A DNA stretch of 64,000 bases from Pararhodonellum marinum (GTDB taxonomy: Bacteria; Bacteroidota; Bacteroidia; Cytophagales; Cyclobacteriaceae): the NCBI RefSeq assembly GCF_015354735.1, contig NZ_JACEFJ010000008.1:62001-126000 (forward strand). The letters run 5' to 3'. This document shows positions 25,702 to 34,610 of this stretch, piece by piece. The stretch's first letter is position 1. The number at the start of each line of letters is the position of its first letter. Under the pieces are notes generated by a model. That model was not told the origin of the DNA, ran no database searches, and saw nothing but the letters and a program-made list of their open reading frames with translations. Made by a program: the position numbers and the translations under genes.

Positions 25702-26406
25702 TTATAAATCTCCTAATTGCGGTCTGATCACTACTTCCTCAACAACAGAATAAGGAGAAAGGTTATAGGCTCCCCAAACTGTTTCGGCAACATCTTCAGA
25801 TTTCATGAACCTTTCAACTGGAATATCCACACCCTCCCAACTTGAAGTATAGGTTGCACCTGGCAGGATGGAAGTTACCTTAATATTATATTCCAGTAGT
25901 TCCTGTCTAAGGCATTTGGTCAATCCCAACATGGCCCATTTTGAAATGGCATAACTTCCTCCATTGGCATAGGCTGTCAATCCGGCAATAGAGCCAATGG
26001 TAAATATATGGCCTTGTTTTCTGGTTATCATGGCTGGGGTAAAGGCTCTAGTGAGATAATAAGCTGAAAAAAGATTGGTATGCATCATTAGTTCAAAATT
26101 GCCTTCAGGTTCGCTGTGTATGGATCCTGGTAAGAAAGTACCTGTATTGTTTACTAAAACGTCTGGAATAGTTGTTTTCTTTACCATGTCAGCAAATGCT
26201 ATCACCTGTTTTTTGTCTGAAAGATCTGCCTGAAAAGCTGTAACGCTAATCCCGGGGAACTTTTCTGCTAATTCCTCCTTGATTGTTTCCAGATCACTGT
26301 TGTTTCTAGAGCAAGTAGCTATATCAAAACCTTCTTTTGCAAAACGGTAAATTATAGCCTTACCTATTCCTTTGGTCCCTCCAGTCACCAGTATGCTCTT
26401 AGACAT
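25702..26406 (-). CDS. SDR-family oxidoreductase (3-ketoacyl-ACP reductase-like)
   Basis: The 234-residue protein is a classical short-chain dehydrogenase: TGGTKGIGKA (8-17) binds NAD(P), VLVNNTGTFLPG carries the NNxG motif, GSIAGLTAYANGGSYAISKWA contains the catalytic Ser and the Tyr-x-x-x-Lys, and LPGATYTSSW follows. The Arg in ATCSRNN after the second strand favours NADPH. The substrate is not determined; FabG-like or sepiapterin-reductase-like activities are equally possible. It is the first gene of the operon SDR-ispG-DUF6728-yjbR-ABC. Confidence 0.88.
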   Translation of the reverse strand: MSKSILVTGGTKGIGKAIIYRFAKEGFDIATCSRNNSDLETIKEELAEKFPGISVTAFQADLSDKKQVIAFADMVKKTTIPDVLVNNTGTFLPGSIHSEPEGNFELMMHTNLFSAYYLTRAFTPAMITRKQGHIFTIGSIAGLTAYANGGSYAISKWAMLGLTKCLRQELLEYNIKVTSILPGATYTSSWEGVDIPVERFMKSEDVAETVWGAYNLSPYSVVEEVVIRPQLGDL

Positions 26407-26450
26407 TTGTTCGTGTTTTAATAGTTAGTATGACAACTAATTAAGTCCAA

Positions 26451-26458
26451 CAAAGTTA
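26451..26458 (-). promoter_or_regulatory. Predicted -7 box of the SDR-ispG operon
   Basis: CAAAGTTA on the plus strand is TAACTTTG on the minus strand, an exact TAnnTTTG match 45 bp before the SDR ATG. Only a weak TTG element lies upstream, at shorter spacing. Confidence 0.45.
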
Positions 26459-26469
26459 CATTTTTTCTT

Positions 26470-29400
26470 TTAAAACAATGCAGATACTTGCATTCTTCCG
26501 GTATGAATGACTCTGTCGAGTCCTTGAGAATTTCTCCCCTCATAAACCATGTTCAGTTGCAGCCCCTCCCCAATCTTTTGAAGCCAATTGAGACTCCATA
26601 GAAAATTATTACCCAAAGTGAGCGCTTGGAGCATTTCATATCCTGTAGGTGAATTTACATTGCCATTATAACTGATGTAAGTATAATTCAAGTTTCCATT
26701 CAGGGTGGTTTTGATGGCCTTTGCATACCGCATATCAAAACCGACTTGATGAAGCCTCGACACCTCTTCCAACTCTGAATTAGCCAGATTAATTTTATGG
26801 GTAAAATGGTAGGTAGAAGTAGCTCTGAATACGGAAGAGGGTTGCCAGGATAATTCCGGTCCCATGCCATTCTGCCGAATCCAATAATTCCGGTTGTCCA
26901 AAAAATCAGAAGCTGAAATTCTTGATCCTTGATTTAAAAGAAACCGGAAGTTAAGGTTTGAATTGAAATTAAACCTTGTGTTCAAGCGCCAATCCTGGTG
27001 AATCAAATCCTCAAAACCACCAGAGAGCAGTTGTTTGTTTTGGCTATCAAAGTAGGACATGTCAAAACCATACTTCGCTGAAGCTCGATTAAAAAAGAAA
27101 GTAGATCTGAACACTTGTCTGACGGATATGAGGTCCTCATCCCCTATGCCTGAAGTAAACGGACTTATTCTACTCCAAAAATCATTCGCCGTGATTTTTT
27201 TCTCCACATTCCAACTTGTATTGTTGGAGAACCTTTGCAAGAACTTTTTTAATCCTCCATTTTCCCTCCAGTCATCTGGAAACTTTGCATTTAGGCGGTA
27301 ATTGAACAAGGTGGTATAAGCCTGAATGTAAACATCGGTTGGAACAAACACTTTGATGAAGTTTTTCTCCTCCGGATTGATGGCCAGATAAAATTCATTG
27401 AGTTGTTGAATGCCATCGTTGTTGTCATCTCGCCACGTGTGAGTGCCCTCGCCAGTAGGAACAGGTAGAAAAACAAACTCCCTTCTCAACTCCCTCCCAT
27501 TTGCAATGGCATAGCTCAGTTCATTTCGGAAATTATTGTTCATCAAATTACCCAGATAATCCAATCGGCCCATGATGGTTGTTTCATCCTGAAGATCCTT
27601 TTCTATGAAAGATAACTTTCTAAAGGTAAAGGTGCCTTTTACATCGTGCTTCCCCATTACTTTTTGAAGGCCATAATTAGTGGTAAAGGCTCTTGTATCC
27701 GGCATCATCTCACCATTGATCGGAAACTGATCCTCTCTCCAAGTAGCATCCGCAAAAAATGAATAGGGTAACGTATCGTTGGATTTCAGGAAAAACTGGT
27801 GCGCCACAAAATTCATGGCCGTGCTAACCACGCTGTCCCGTTCCTGATTACGGACTTCATTTTGATCAATTTCCAAAAAATACCCTGGGATGAAAATCTT
27901 TGACCTGTATTTGACTTCTCCGGAATACCTCAACCATTTTGAGTTGAAATCACTCACATCAGAATTCAAAACAAAAACATCGTTTTTGATGAAAAATCTG
28001 GACCCTAAATTCTGATTCCACTTTGCCCTCTGCTGGGTTCCATTTAAAACATTCCCCCTGTTTCGAAAATTAAAGTGATAGGACAGAAGGTTATCTATGT
28101 TTTTGACGGCCTCAAATCCAGCTACCAAGATCCTTTCTGACCCAGGTTGTTCCAATTGTCCTTGGTCTAGACTCCAATCCCTATCAAATTCTATGTAACG
28201 TAGCCGGTCAATAAATGAAAAGGAAGCGGAGTTGTACTCCATTTCTATCATGCTTTTGATTCTGTAGGATTTCAAAATGGACAGTTGCCGGTTTTCTGAT
28301 TGTATTCCGGATTTGATTGCCAATCCGGTATTGTTCTCATTTCCAATTTCAGAAAAAAGATTTTGATCTTGGTTCGATAGGGCTACTTCTGTGTACACTT
28401 GTTCATAGGGACTCAATTTGATCCTTGTTCCGGCTGTGATCATTTGCTTCTTATTTGGCGCCGGTAAGGCCGAAAGTATGGAATAATTTCCTTGTGAATT
28501 GCCTCCAACAGGTGGGACGAATTCATACACAGTGCCATTGGCCAATTGTTGCCGCCTGATATAATCTCCCTTCCCCTGTCCTACTTCCGTAAAGCCAATC
28601 ACAAAATGGGCCAACTCCCTATCAGTAGAATACGCATAATATTGAAGGGTCTCCCCGGAAGGAAGAACATCTAAGACCCTCTTATACATGATCCTGTTTG
28701 GGTCAAAAGCTATGCTGTCTACCCGTGGCACTGCGGCATTTTCAACATCATTGCCTACACTAGCCAACAACTGTTTATCTGCATCTGAAAATTCAAAAAA
28801 CAGGGGCCTGTTTCGATTGTCCTGTTCTCGGTAATAGTTGATGTAAAAGCTTACCTTGTCTGTTTCCTGAATATGGTTGGCAGTCAGAATCGACCGGGTA
28901 AAGTTGCGCTCTGAAAATTCATAATCAATCCTCACCCGAGAATATTGGGTGATGATTACATTGGTTGTAAATGTGATTTCACCCTGATTGTAATCAATGA
29001 CATAATCATAATTGAACCCTCGTTTTAATTGCCTCCCATCCAAAAAAACCCTTTCTGAATTCGCCATAACGATGACAAATCGCTCATTTTGTGGCCCCCT
29101 GATCCGGTAGGGGCCTAACACGCCCTCCAAAATTTCCAGTTGTACGGATGCAAATCTTCCCTTGGCCACTGAAGCGCCTGCTTGCGTTGAAGCCCGCCAT
29201 TTGCTATTCATCTGATAATCTGAGGTGAATTGCAGTCCTTGGACATTTTTGTAATATCTCAGAAATTCTGACCGCCTTTGTTGGAGGACAATATCGCCTG
29301 CTGCCAGGTTAAATTTGTCATTGTAAAGCTCTATCAACACATTATCAAAATCCTGTATTTGCTGGGTGTTGCCCTCAGGCTGGAAAGGGACATTTTGATC

Positions 29401-29958
29401 TGTGATACTGGCTCGGATATGTAGGTTGTCGGCCAATTGGCCGTCCATTTGCAGGTTGAGGGAAGAATTGACAAATACGTTCTGTGCATTGCCAAAGGAT
29501 ATCCCTCGGGTAAGATTTCCTGATTTATTGAGGTTAGAACTAGGGAATATTTCTTCTCTAAAATCAAATACCTCTGTGGCTTTTACCCGGTTGTCCTTGA
29601 ATACCGCATTGGAGTCATAATCCACCATCAGAGACCTTTTGGCATATACACTGTGAAAACGATATGGTAACCTTTGGTAGCAGAACTGCAAAGAATCTGG
29701 AGGATCAGTTGCATCATTACTTTCCAAACGGATTTTGCCGGAATTAATGTCATAAGTAAAGGCCCTCCCCTTCCCATTTTTATCCAATACGCGGATAGAG
29801 CTCTCCAATACCGATAGGGAATCCAGATAAAATTCACCTTGGGTCTGCTCAAAAGACAACCATTTACAGTCAAGCTCTTGACCATCCGCAAAAAAGAATA
29901 CCCCTGAAATCAAATAGGTGACTAAGAAAAAAGACCTCAGATTAAGCATGTCCAGCAC
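26470..29958 (-). CDS. Very large outer-membrane protein, conserved in Bacteroidota, unknown role
   Basis: The 1162-residue protein has a signal peptide ending near FFADGQ (about 5-27). A conserved block follows: SGNLTRGISFGNAQNVFVNSS (146-166), then LADNLHIRASITDQNVPFQPEGNTQQIQDFD and LYNDKFNLAAGDIVLQ (up to about 226), and later an FLDGRQLKRGFNYDYVIDYNQGEITF segment. Similar blocks occur in SprA-like and other large Bacteroidota surface proteins. The C-terminal two thirds alternate amphipathic strands with aromatic ends and finish in VSALF, as in large beta-barrels. No TonB box or plug domain is seen. It is 36 bp downstream of the histidine kinase gene. Confidence 0.65.
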   Translation of the reverse strand: MLDMLNLRSFFLVTYLISGVFFFADGQELDCKWLSFEQTQGEFYLDSLSVLESSIRVLDKNGKGRAFTYDINSGKIRLESNDATDPPDSLQFCYQRLPYRFHSVYAKRSLMVDYDSNAVFKDNRVKATEVFDFREEIFPSSNLNKSGNLTRGISFGNAQNVFVNSSLNLQMDGQLADNLHIRASITDQNVPFQPEGNTQQIQDFDNVLIELYNDKFNLAAGDIVLQQRRSEFLRYYKNVQGLQFTSDYQMNSKWRASTQAGASVAKGRFASVQLEILEGVLGPYRIRGPQNERFVIVMANSERVFLDGRQLKRGFNYDYVIDYNQGEITFTTNVIITQYSRVRIDYEFSERNFTRSILTANHIQETDKVSFYINYYREQDNRNRPLFFEFSDADKQLLASVGNDVENAAVPRVDSIAFDPNRIMYKRVLDVLPSGETLQYYAYSTDRELAHFVIGFTEVGQGKGDYIRRQQLANGTVYEFVPPVGGNSQGNYSILSALPAPNKKQMITAGTRIKLSPYEQVYTEVALSNQDQNLFSEIGNENNTGLAIKSGIQSENRQLSILKSYRIKSMIEMEYNSASFSFIDRLRYIEFDRDWSLDQGQLEQPGSERILVAGFEAVKNIDNLLSYHFNFRNRGNVLNGTQQRAKWNQNLGSRFFIKNDVFVLNSDVSDFNSKWLRYSGEVKYRSKIFIPGYFLEIDQNEVRNQERDSVVSTAMNFVAHQFFLKSNDTLPYSFFADATWREDQFPINGEMMPDTRAFTTNYGLQKVMGKHDVKGTFTFRKLSFIEKDLQDETTIMGRLDYLGNLMNNNFRNELSYAIANGRELRREFVFLPVPTGEGTHTWRDDNNDGIQQLNEFYLAINPEEKNFIKVFVPTDVYIQAYTTLFNYRLNAKFPDDWRENGGLKKFLQRFSNNTSWNVEKKITANDFWSRISPFTSGIGDEDLISVRQVFRSTFFFNRASAKYGFDMSYFDSQNKQLLSGGFEDLIHQDWRLNTRFNFNSNLNFRFLLNQGSRISASDFLDNRNYWIRQNGMGPELSWQPSSVFRATSTYHFTHKINLANSELEEVSRLHQVGFDMRYAKAIKTTLNGNLNYTYISYNGNVNSPTGYEMLQALTLGNNFLWSLNWLQKIGEGLQLNMVYEGRNSQGLDRVIHTGRMQVSALF

Positions 29959-29994
29959 AAAATTCCGTCTCTAAGGTAATAAAAATGCTCAAAA

Positions 29995-32900
29995 TCAACT
30001 CATTAATTTTAAAATTGGGAAAACCAGAAAAAAAGAAGTTCCCTTTCCAACCTCAGTTTCAAACCAAATCCTTCCTGAAGCTGTCTCTACTCCTCGCTTT
30101 GCAATGGCCAATCCAAGACCCGATCCTTCAGATTTGGTGCTGAAATTGGGAGTGAAGATCTTATCCCGCAAATCCAATGAAATGCCCACACCATTGTCCT
30201 TAATCTCTAATTGTGCTACTTCCTTTTTTTCATCTAAGGTAAGTATCGCTTCTATATTGGCAGATTTTCCGGATTTCACAGCTTGGATCCCATTGATGAT
30301 CAAGTTTGAAATGATCCTACTGAACAATTTGGCGTCACCCAAAACATATACATCCTGATCTACTTGATCTTTAAACACCACCTGCCCTTTGGGATGATTT
30401 CTAAATAGTTCTACAGCATCTTTGATGACCATTTTGAAATCAATGCTTTCATTTTTTGGCAAAGGCATTTTAGCGAAGGTGGAAAATGAAGTTGCAATAT
30501 CGCTCAAGGTATCTACTTGTAGAATTAGGGTTTCAACTGGCTTTTTCAACTTACTCGGGTCTTCCAGCTTACCCTCTGACTGTAGCCTCAAAAGATGCTG
30601 CAAGGTGAGTTTCATGGGTGTAAGTGGATTCTTGATTTCATGGGCCACTTGCTTGGCCATTTCCCGCCAGGCCGATTCCTTTTCATTGCTGGCAAGCACC
30701 TTCTTGCTCGCTTCTAATTTGAAAAGCATGTTGTTATATTCATCTATGAGCAAGCCAATTTCATCTTTGGTAGGCCAATACATCGGCTCATTGTTATCCA
30801 GATTGGTGGTTTTCAATTTCTGCATCAGTAGCTTAAAAGGAAAAGTCAACCGCTTAGACACAAAGTACGACACCACCAGAAATAGAATAAAGATGAGTAC
30901 AAAAATATTAAGGATATTGCTGAACACATCTGCGATCAGAAGCTTAAGTTCTTCCTCTGATTCAAAAAACGGGATGGCTATCACACCCAAAATCTCTTGT
31001 TTATCTGAATCTCTTACTGCCAGATAGACAGTTTTGTAATTCAAATTGCCTACCTTTTCGTTGAGTAACAATCGGTTGTTTTGGGTTTCCAAAATTCCCG
31101 CATAGGCCTCAGGGTTGAGGTTGGTACTTAGAATTTTCTTTTCAAAAATATTGGGTTGATTGGTCGCAATGAGGTAGCCATTTGGGGCATAGATGTTGAC
31201 ATCAGTAGCTGTGGTAGCAGCTAATGTATAAACTTCGGTGAGTACCTCATCTTTTCCCATAAGACCCCTGCTTTGTTGATCCAAAAAAGGATTTAAATTA
31301 TCTCTGATGGTCTCGGCCTTTTCAAAGTATCTATTGTGTAATTCTTCCCTGTAGGAATTACTGATCAAGCCCCCGGCAATGACACTGATGATAAGCATGG
31401 GCAGAAAAAAAGCAAAATTCAAATAGAGCTGCAATTTTGTTGCATAATTGAACTGAACCTTATCAACACCCCGAAGAAGGGTATAGATCAGCATAGATAT
31501 CAGTGTGAAGAAAAGATAGGTAACAAAAAACAAAGCCACATCCGCCAATACATAAGCTGTAGGATACTCTTTGGACGATACCAATAGAATTTTATTCTGA
31601 TCTTTGACACCAAAATGATGGTATTGGTTCAGGATTACACCCTGAAAAAACAGGTTGGGATTATCCAAAAGTTGACTCACTTCTGGACTTCTATAATTGA
31701 AAACGCCAATGGCATATTCCAGACTTTCATTTCTAAACAGGGCATAATCATAGGCAAAAGGTTGAAAATCGGCTATGTAATTTGCGTCCAAAAGAAGTTT
31801 TGGGAAAATGCTGGATGGCTGGATCCTCAGTTGCCTTAACTCCAGGTAAATGGTCCCGATGTATTTCTGATCACGGTACAAATTGGTAAAGGCATAAAAA
31901 TTATTTGAGATTCCCTCATCCCCTCCTTTGATGAAATACAGATTTTTTATACTGGTTGCCAAATCACTTTTCATGTATTTCATCCTAAGGTCCATCAATT
32001 TGTCTTCAGCGTTTCTAGTAATGACTTCTTCGCCAGCTGCATTGAAAACCTTGACATCCAGTTCGTACTGGTCAAAATAGTTGGGAATATAAATTTTCTT
32101 TATTTTTTGAACTATAGGCTCTTTTTGCTGTAGGGGTTCAGTAAGGCTGCTTTTAATAAAAATATCCTCACTTATTTTATCCATGATGTCTCCCAAGAGA
32201 AATTCGGCCATCACATCATTTTCCAAAAGAATTTGGTTGGCAAATTTTTCTTTGGACTGAATGGTTTTTACACGGATATTTTGGTATGAGGCTGCACCGG
32301 TGATAATAGCACCCATCAAACATCCAAAGAAAAAAGTCAGGAAAGTATTGAAGCCTAATTTGAAAATATTGTGATAGAGCTTTAATGAAACTATTGCCAA
32401 CAACAATATGATGTGAGCTAAAAAAACCACAAAATAAATCCTATCCCAGTAGGCCAAAAATCCCAGTAGAGGAATACTTGCACCAAGCATATACCATATG
32501 ATGCTTCGCTGGGGATAAGGGCATTCATAAAGCACTAAATTCAATGCAACAATAGTAAACAGCAGGTATCCAGCCCCGCCCAAAAATATAATGACCATGC
32601 TGATGAGCATCAGGTAATCAAAACCAGTTATGGCCAGTATATTCAAATCCCATTGGGAGTTGTTGACAATATTGAGGTACAAGTTGAAAAAAAGGAGCAA
32701 CAAGGCAGTTGACAATAAAAATGTCGCAAGGATAAATATCCAATCTGGATGATTACCCTTTAATCGTAAGAAATTAAACAAGAATTTTTTCCTCCCAAAA
32801 ATTCCCACGATCATGGATATGATCACCACCGAGCAAATCACATTGAGCATCAGATCACCCAAACTGGAGTTGAAATAGGAAGAAGCGTAATACGAAGGGT

Positions 32901-33708
32901 CAAATAAGGCCCCTCCCAGAAAATCCTGAGGAAAATTAAAAAAAATCATGATGGCTCTTAGGCTGAACAAAAACAGAGTAGTATAAAAAAGTGCCAGAAG
33001 ACTTTTCCCCTTTTTCCATATTTTGATGACAAAATCTCCCCCCAAGATCAGGACCAATGCCAAGATGGAAAAGAAAAAAATCAAAAATGCTGGAACAGAG
33101 GTTTGGCCAACAGGTTGGTAACCCGTATGGAAAAAAATTGAAAACAGGTATTCATCATCCTGACTGTACAGTGGCACATAATTATCCAATTGCTCCTCAG
33201 AGAGTGAAAATCGTTCATTACCGAATAATTCCCGGTTATGCCCTTGATTTAAAAATTCATTTTGAATCTCAACCTTGTCGAGCAAGGTGATGACCTGCAG
33301 CAGGTAATATCCTTGTTGATTCCGATTGAACCTCCTTAATTTGGCAAAATAAATACCCTTTTGATTTTCTACAAGTTGGAACGTAGCATCCAGATTGATT
33401 GCACCAAATTCTGGGATCATGGTAATATCGGACCAATATACCAAATCACCCACCGTGTTATAAAGATAAAATTCATGGTTTGTGGATAGGTTGAGGCTTG
33501 TAAAACTAATCGCCTCCTCTGGACGATTCTCCATCAAAACCTGTATATAATCCTGATCAAAATCCCTTATAATACCTTGGAGCTTTTTTTCAATGGGCAG
33601 CGCATAATCACGGTCGGAAATTTCCTTCTTCGCAAAAAAATTAATCGCAAGAATAACACCCAGTAGCGCAATGGAAAAGATGAGAACGAGCCGCCTTTTT
33701 TTCAACAT
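29995..33708 (-). CDS. Very large multi-pass sensor histidine kinase (NtrY-like C-terminus)
   Basis: From ATG 33708 the protein has 1237 residues. A start at 33747 would put the upstream gene's terminator inside the frame, so 33708 is preferred. It has an N-terminal anchor helix and periplasmic domain, about ten hydrophobic segments between roughly 200 and 480, a second soluble sensor region, two more helices near 700-770, a third sensor region, and a last helix leading into a HAMP-like linker (KLLMQKLKTTNL). The kinase core has His at about 1023 in VAHEIKNPLTPMKL, the N-box NGIQAV, DNGVGI and GSGLGLAIAKRGVE. No response regulator is adjacent. The core resembles NtrY-type kinases; the ligand is unknown. 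Confidence 0.82.
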   Translation of the reverse strand: MLKKRRLVLIFSIALLGVILAINFFAKKEISDRDYALPIEKKLQGIIRDFDQDYIQVLMENRPEEAISFTSLNLSTNHEFYLYNTVGDLVYWSDITMIPEFGAINLDATFQLVENQKGIYFAKLRRFNRNQQGYYLLQVITLLDKVEIQNEFLNQGHNRELFGNERFSLSEEQLDNYVPLYSQDDEYLFSIFFHTGYQPVGQTSVPAFLIFFFSILALVLILGGDFVIKIWKKGKSLLALFYTTLFLFSLRAIMIFFNFPQDFLGGALFDPSYYASSYFNSSLGDLMLNVICSVVIISMIVGIFGRKKFLFNFLRLKGNHPDWIFILATFLLSTALLLLFFNLYLNIVNNSQWDLNILAITGFDYLMLISMVIIFLGGAGYLLFTIVALNLVLYECPYPQRSIIWYMLGASIPLLGFLAYWDRIYFVVFLAHIILLLAIVSLKLYHNIFKLGFNTFLTFFFGCLMGAIITGAASYQNIRVKTIQSKEKFANQILLENDVMAEFLLGDIMDKISEDIFIKSSLTEPLQQKEPIVQKIKKIYIPNYFDQYELDVKVFNAAGEEVITRNAEDKLMDLRMKYMKSDLATSIKNLYFIKGGDEGISNNFYAFTNLYRDQKYIGTIYLELRQLRIQPSSIFPKLLLDANYIADFQPFAYDYALFRNESLEYAIGVFNYRSPEVSQLLDNPNLFFQGVILNQYHHFGVKDQNKILLVSSKEYPTAYVLADVALFFVTYLFFTLISMLIYTLLRGVDKVQFNYATKLQLYLNFAFFLPMLIISVIAGGLISNSYREELHNRYFEKAETIRDNLNPFLDQQSRGLMGKDEVLTEVYTLAATTATDVNIYAPNGYLIATNQPNIFEKKILSTNLNPEAYAGILETQNNRLLLNEKVGNLNYKTVYLAVRDSDKQEILGVIAIPFFESEEELKLLIADVFSNILNIFVLIFILFLVVSYFVSKRLTFPFKLLMQKLKTTNLDNNEPMYWPTKDEIGLLIDEYNNMLFKLEASKKVLASNEKESAWREMAKQVAHEIKNPLTPMKLTLQHLLRLQSEGKLEDPSKLKKPVETLILQVDTLSDIATSFSTFAKMPLPKNESIDFKMVIKDAVELFRNHPKGQVVFKDQVDQDVYVLGDAKLFSRIISNLIINGIQAVKSGKSANIEAILTLDEKKEVAQLEIKDNGVGISLDLRDKIFTPNFSTKSEGSGLGLAIAKRGVETASGRIWFETEVGKGTSFFLVFPILKLMS

Positions 33709-33724
33709 AATAGGAATAAAAGTA

Positions 33725-33758
33725 AAAAAGCAAAGCTTGATTACCAACTTTGCTTTTT
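33725..33758 (-). terminator. Terminator after the sco-DUF420-86-aa genes
   Basis: AAAAAGCAAAG (33725-33735) and CTTTGCTTTTT (33748-33758) form a perfect 11-bp stem with a 12-nt loop. On the minus strand it directly follows the 86-aa gene stop and ends in a T run. It separates this unit from the kinase gene. Confidence 0.8.
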
Positions 33759-33762
33759 ATTA

Positions 33763-34023
33763 TTATTTCTGATCCAAAGAAATGGAAAACGGTTTCTTTT
33801 TGCGGCTGTTCCGGTACCATAGAAATCCAATTACTGCGGCCAATAGATAAGGCATAACCAATAAATAAAGAATTCCTAGATTCAAACCTGAGGCTACACT
33901 CGTATCCCCGTTGCTCACATTGTTTTCTACAGTTGCCCTACACATGGCACACTGTGCCCAGACTTGCTGTGCCCCAATCCATACGAAACAAAAAAGAAAC
34001 AAAACAAATGATTTTAGCTTCAT
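33763..34023 (-). CDS. Small exported CxxC membrane protein of the oxidase locus
   Basis: This 86-residue protein has a signal peptide (about 1-23, ending VWA) followed at once by QCAMCRATVENN, placing Cys25 and Cys28 at the new N-terminus on the periplasmic side. One membrane helix lies at about 47-67, followed by a basic, Lys/Arg-rich cytoplasmic tail. Small proteins with this CAMC start are seen beside cytochrome oxidase genes in Bacteroidota. A role in copper or thiol handling for oxidase assembly is inferred from the motif and place, not shown. It is the last gene of its unit. Confidence 0.7.
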   Translation of the reverse strand: MKLKSFVLFLFCFVWIGAQQVWAQCAMCRATVENNVSNGDTSVASGLNLGILYLLVMPYLLAAVIGFLWYRNSRKKKPFSISLDQK

Positions 34024-34055
34024 AATTGATGTAACGATCTTCAGTTAAAATTGGT

Positions 34056-34610
34056 TTAAAATTGATAGTAAGGACTGATCATCAGATAAACAATAACTCC
34101 CGTAACGGTCACATATAGCCAGATAGGATAGGCAAAGCGGACCATTTTTTTGTGCTTAACATACTTTCCTGTAAAACCATAATAGTAAGCCAATAAGATC
34201 GGAAAGAGGGCAACAATGGCCAATAGGATATGGGAAATAAGAAAAAAATAATAAATACTTCTTACCATACCTTCACCCCCATAAGTAGTACTGGGTGCCG
34301 ATGCATGATAGATGACATAGGAAACCAAGAATATGGCTCCCAAACCTATGGCCACGGTCATGCTTGCTCTATGTTGGACTATTTTCCCCTGCTTGATAAA
34401 AATCAATCCTGCAATTAAGGCAAGCGTAGCAGCTGTATTAATGATCGCATTCAGATGGGGTAAAAAATAGACCCAAGATCCCAAGCCTTCAATCTTAGAA
34501 GGCATAAACAAAAGTATAGCGACCAAAACAGGTACTGCAATGGATATGACCACCACACCTACAAATACCTTTGATTCGTTTTTCAATATCGATGTACTAC
34601 CCTTTTCCAT
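34056..34610 (-). CDS. DUF420-family membrane protein (oxidase-assembly associated)
   Basis: The 184-residue protein has five hydrophobic segments (about 13-33, 47-70, 79-101, 118-141, 157-178). It carries conserved His residues in LPHLNAIINT (about 50-59), IVQHRASMT, YVIYHAS and FLISHILLA, the pattern of DUF420, a family also called CtaM-like because a member is needed for heme-copper oxidase maturation in Firmicutes. The spaced histidines suggest heme or copper binding in the membrane. It overlaps sco by 14 bp. Confidence 0.82.
   Translation of the reverse strand: MEKGSTSILKNESKVFVGVVVISIAVPVLVAILLFMPSKIEGLGSWVYFLPHLNAIINTAATLALIAGLIFIKQGKIVQHRASMTVAIGLGAIFLVSYVIYHASAPSTTYGGEGMVRSIYYFFLISHILLAIVALFPILLAYYYGFTGKYVKHKKMVRFAYPIWLYVTVTGVIVYLMISPYYQF

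Noticed and set aside
30422-31027. 201-residue plus-strand frame antisense to the large kinase
   Set aside because: It is fully antisense to a well-supported coding region, Ser/Leu-rich without domain signature, and has no promoter motif.
33709-33747. Longer start of the histidine kinase at 33747
   Set aside because: It would place the terminator hairpin of the preceding unit inside the coding sequence; the ATG at 33708 begins directly before the anchor helix.
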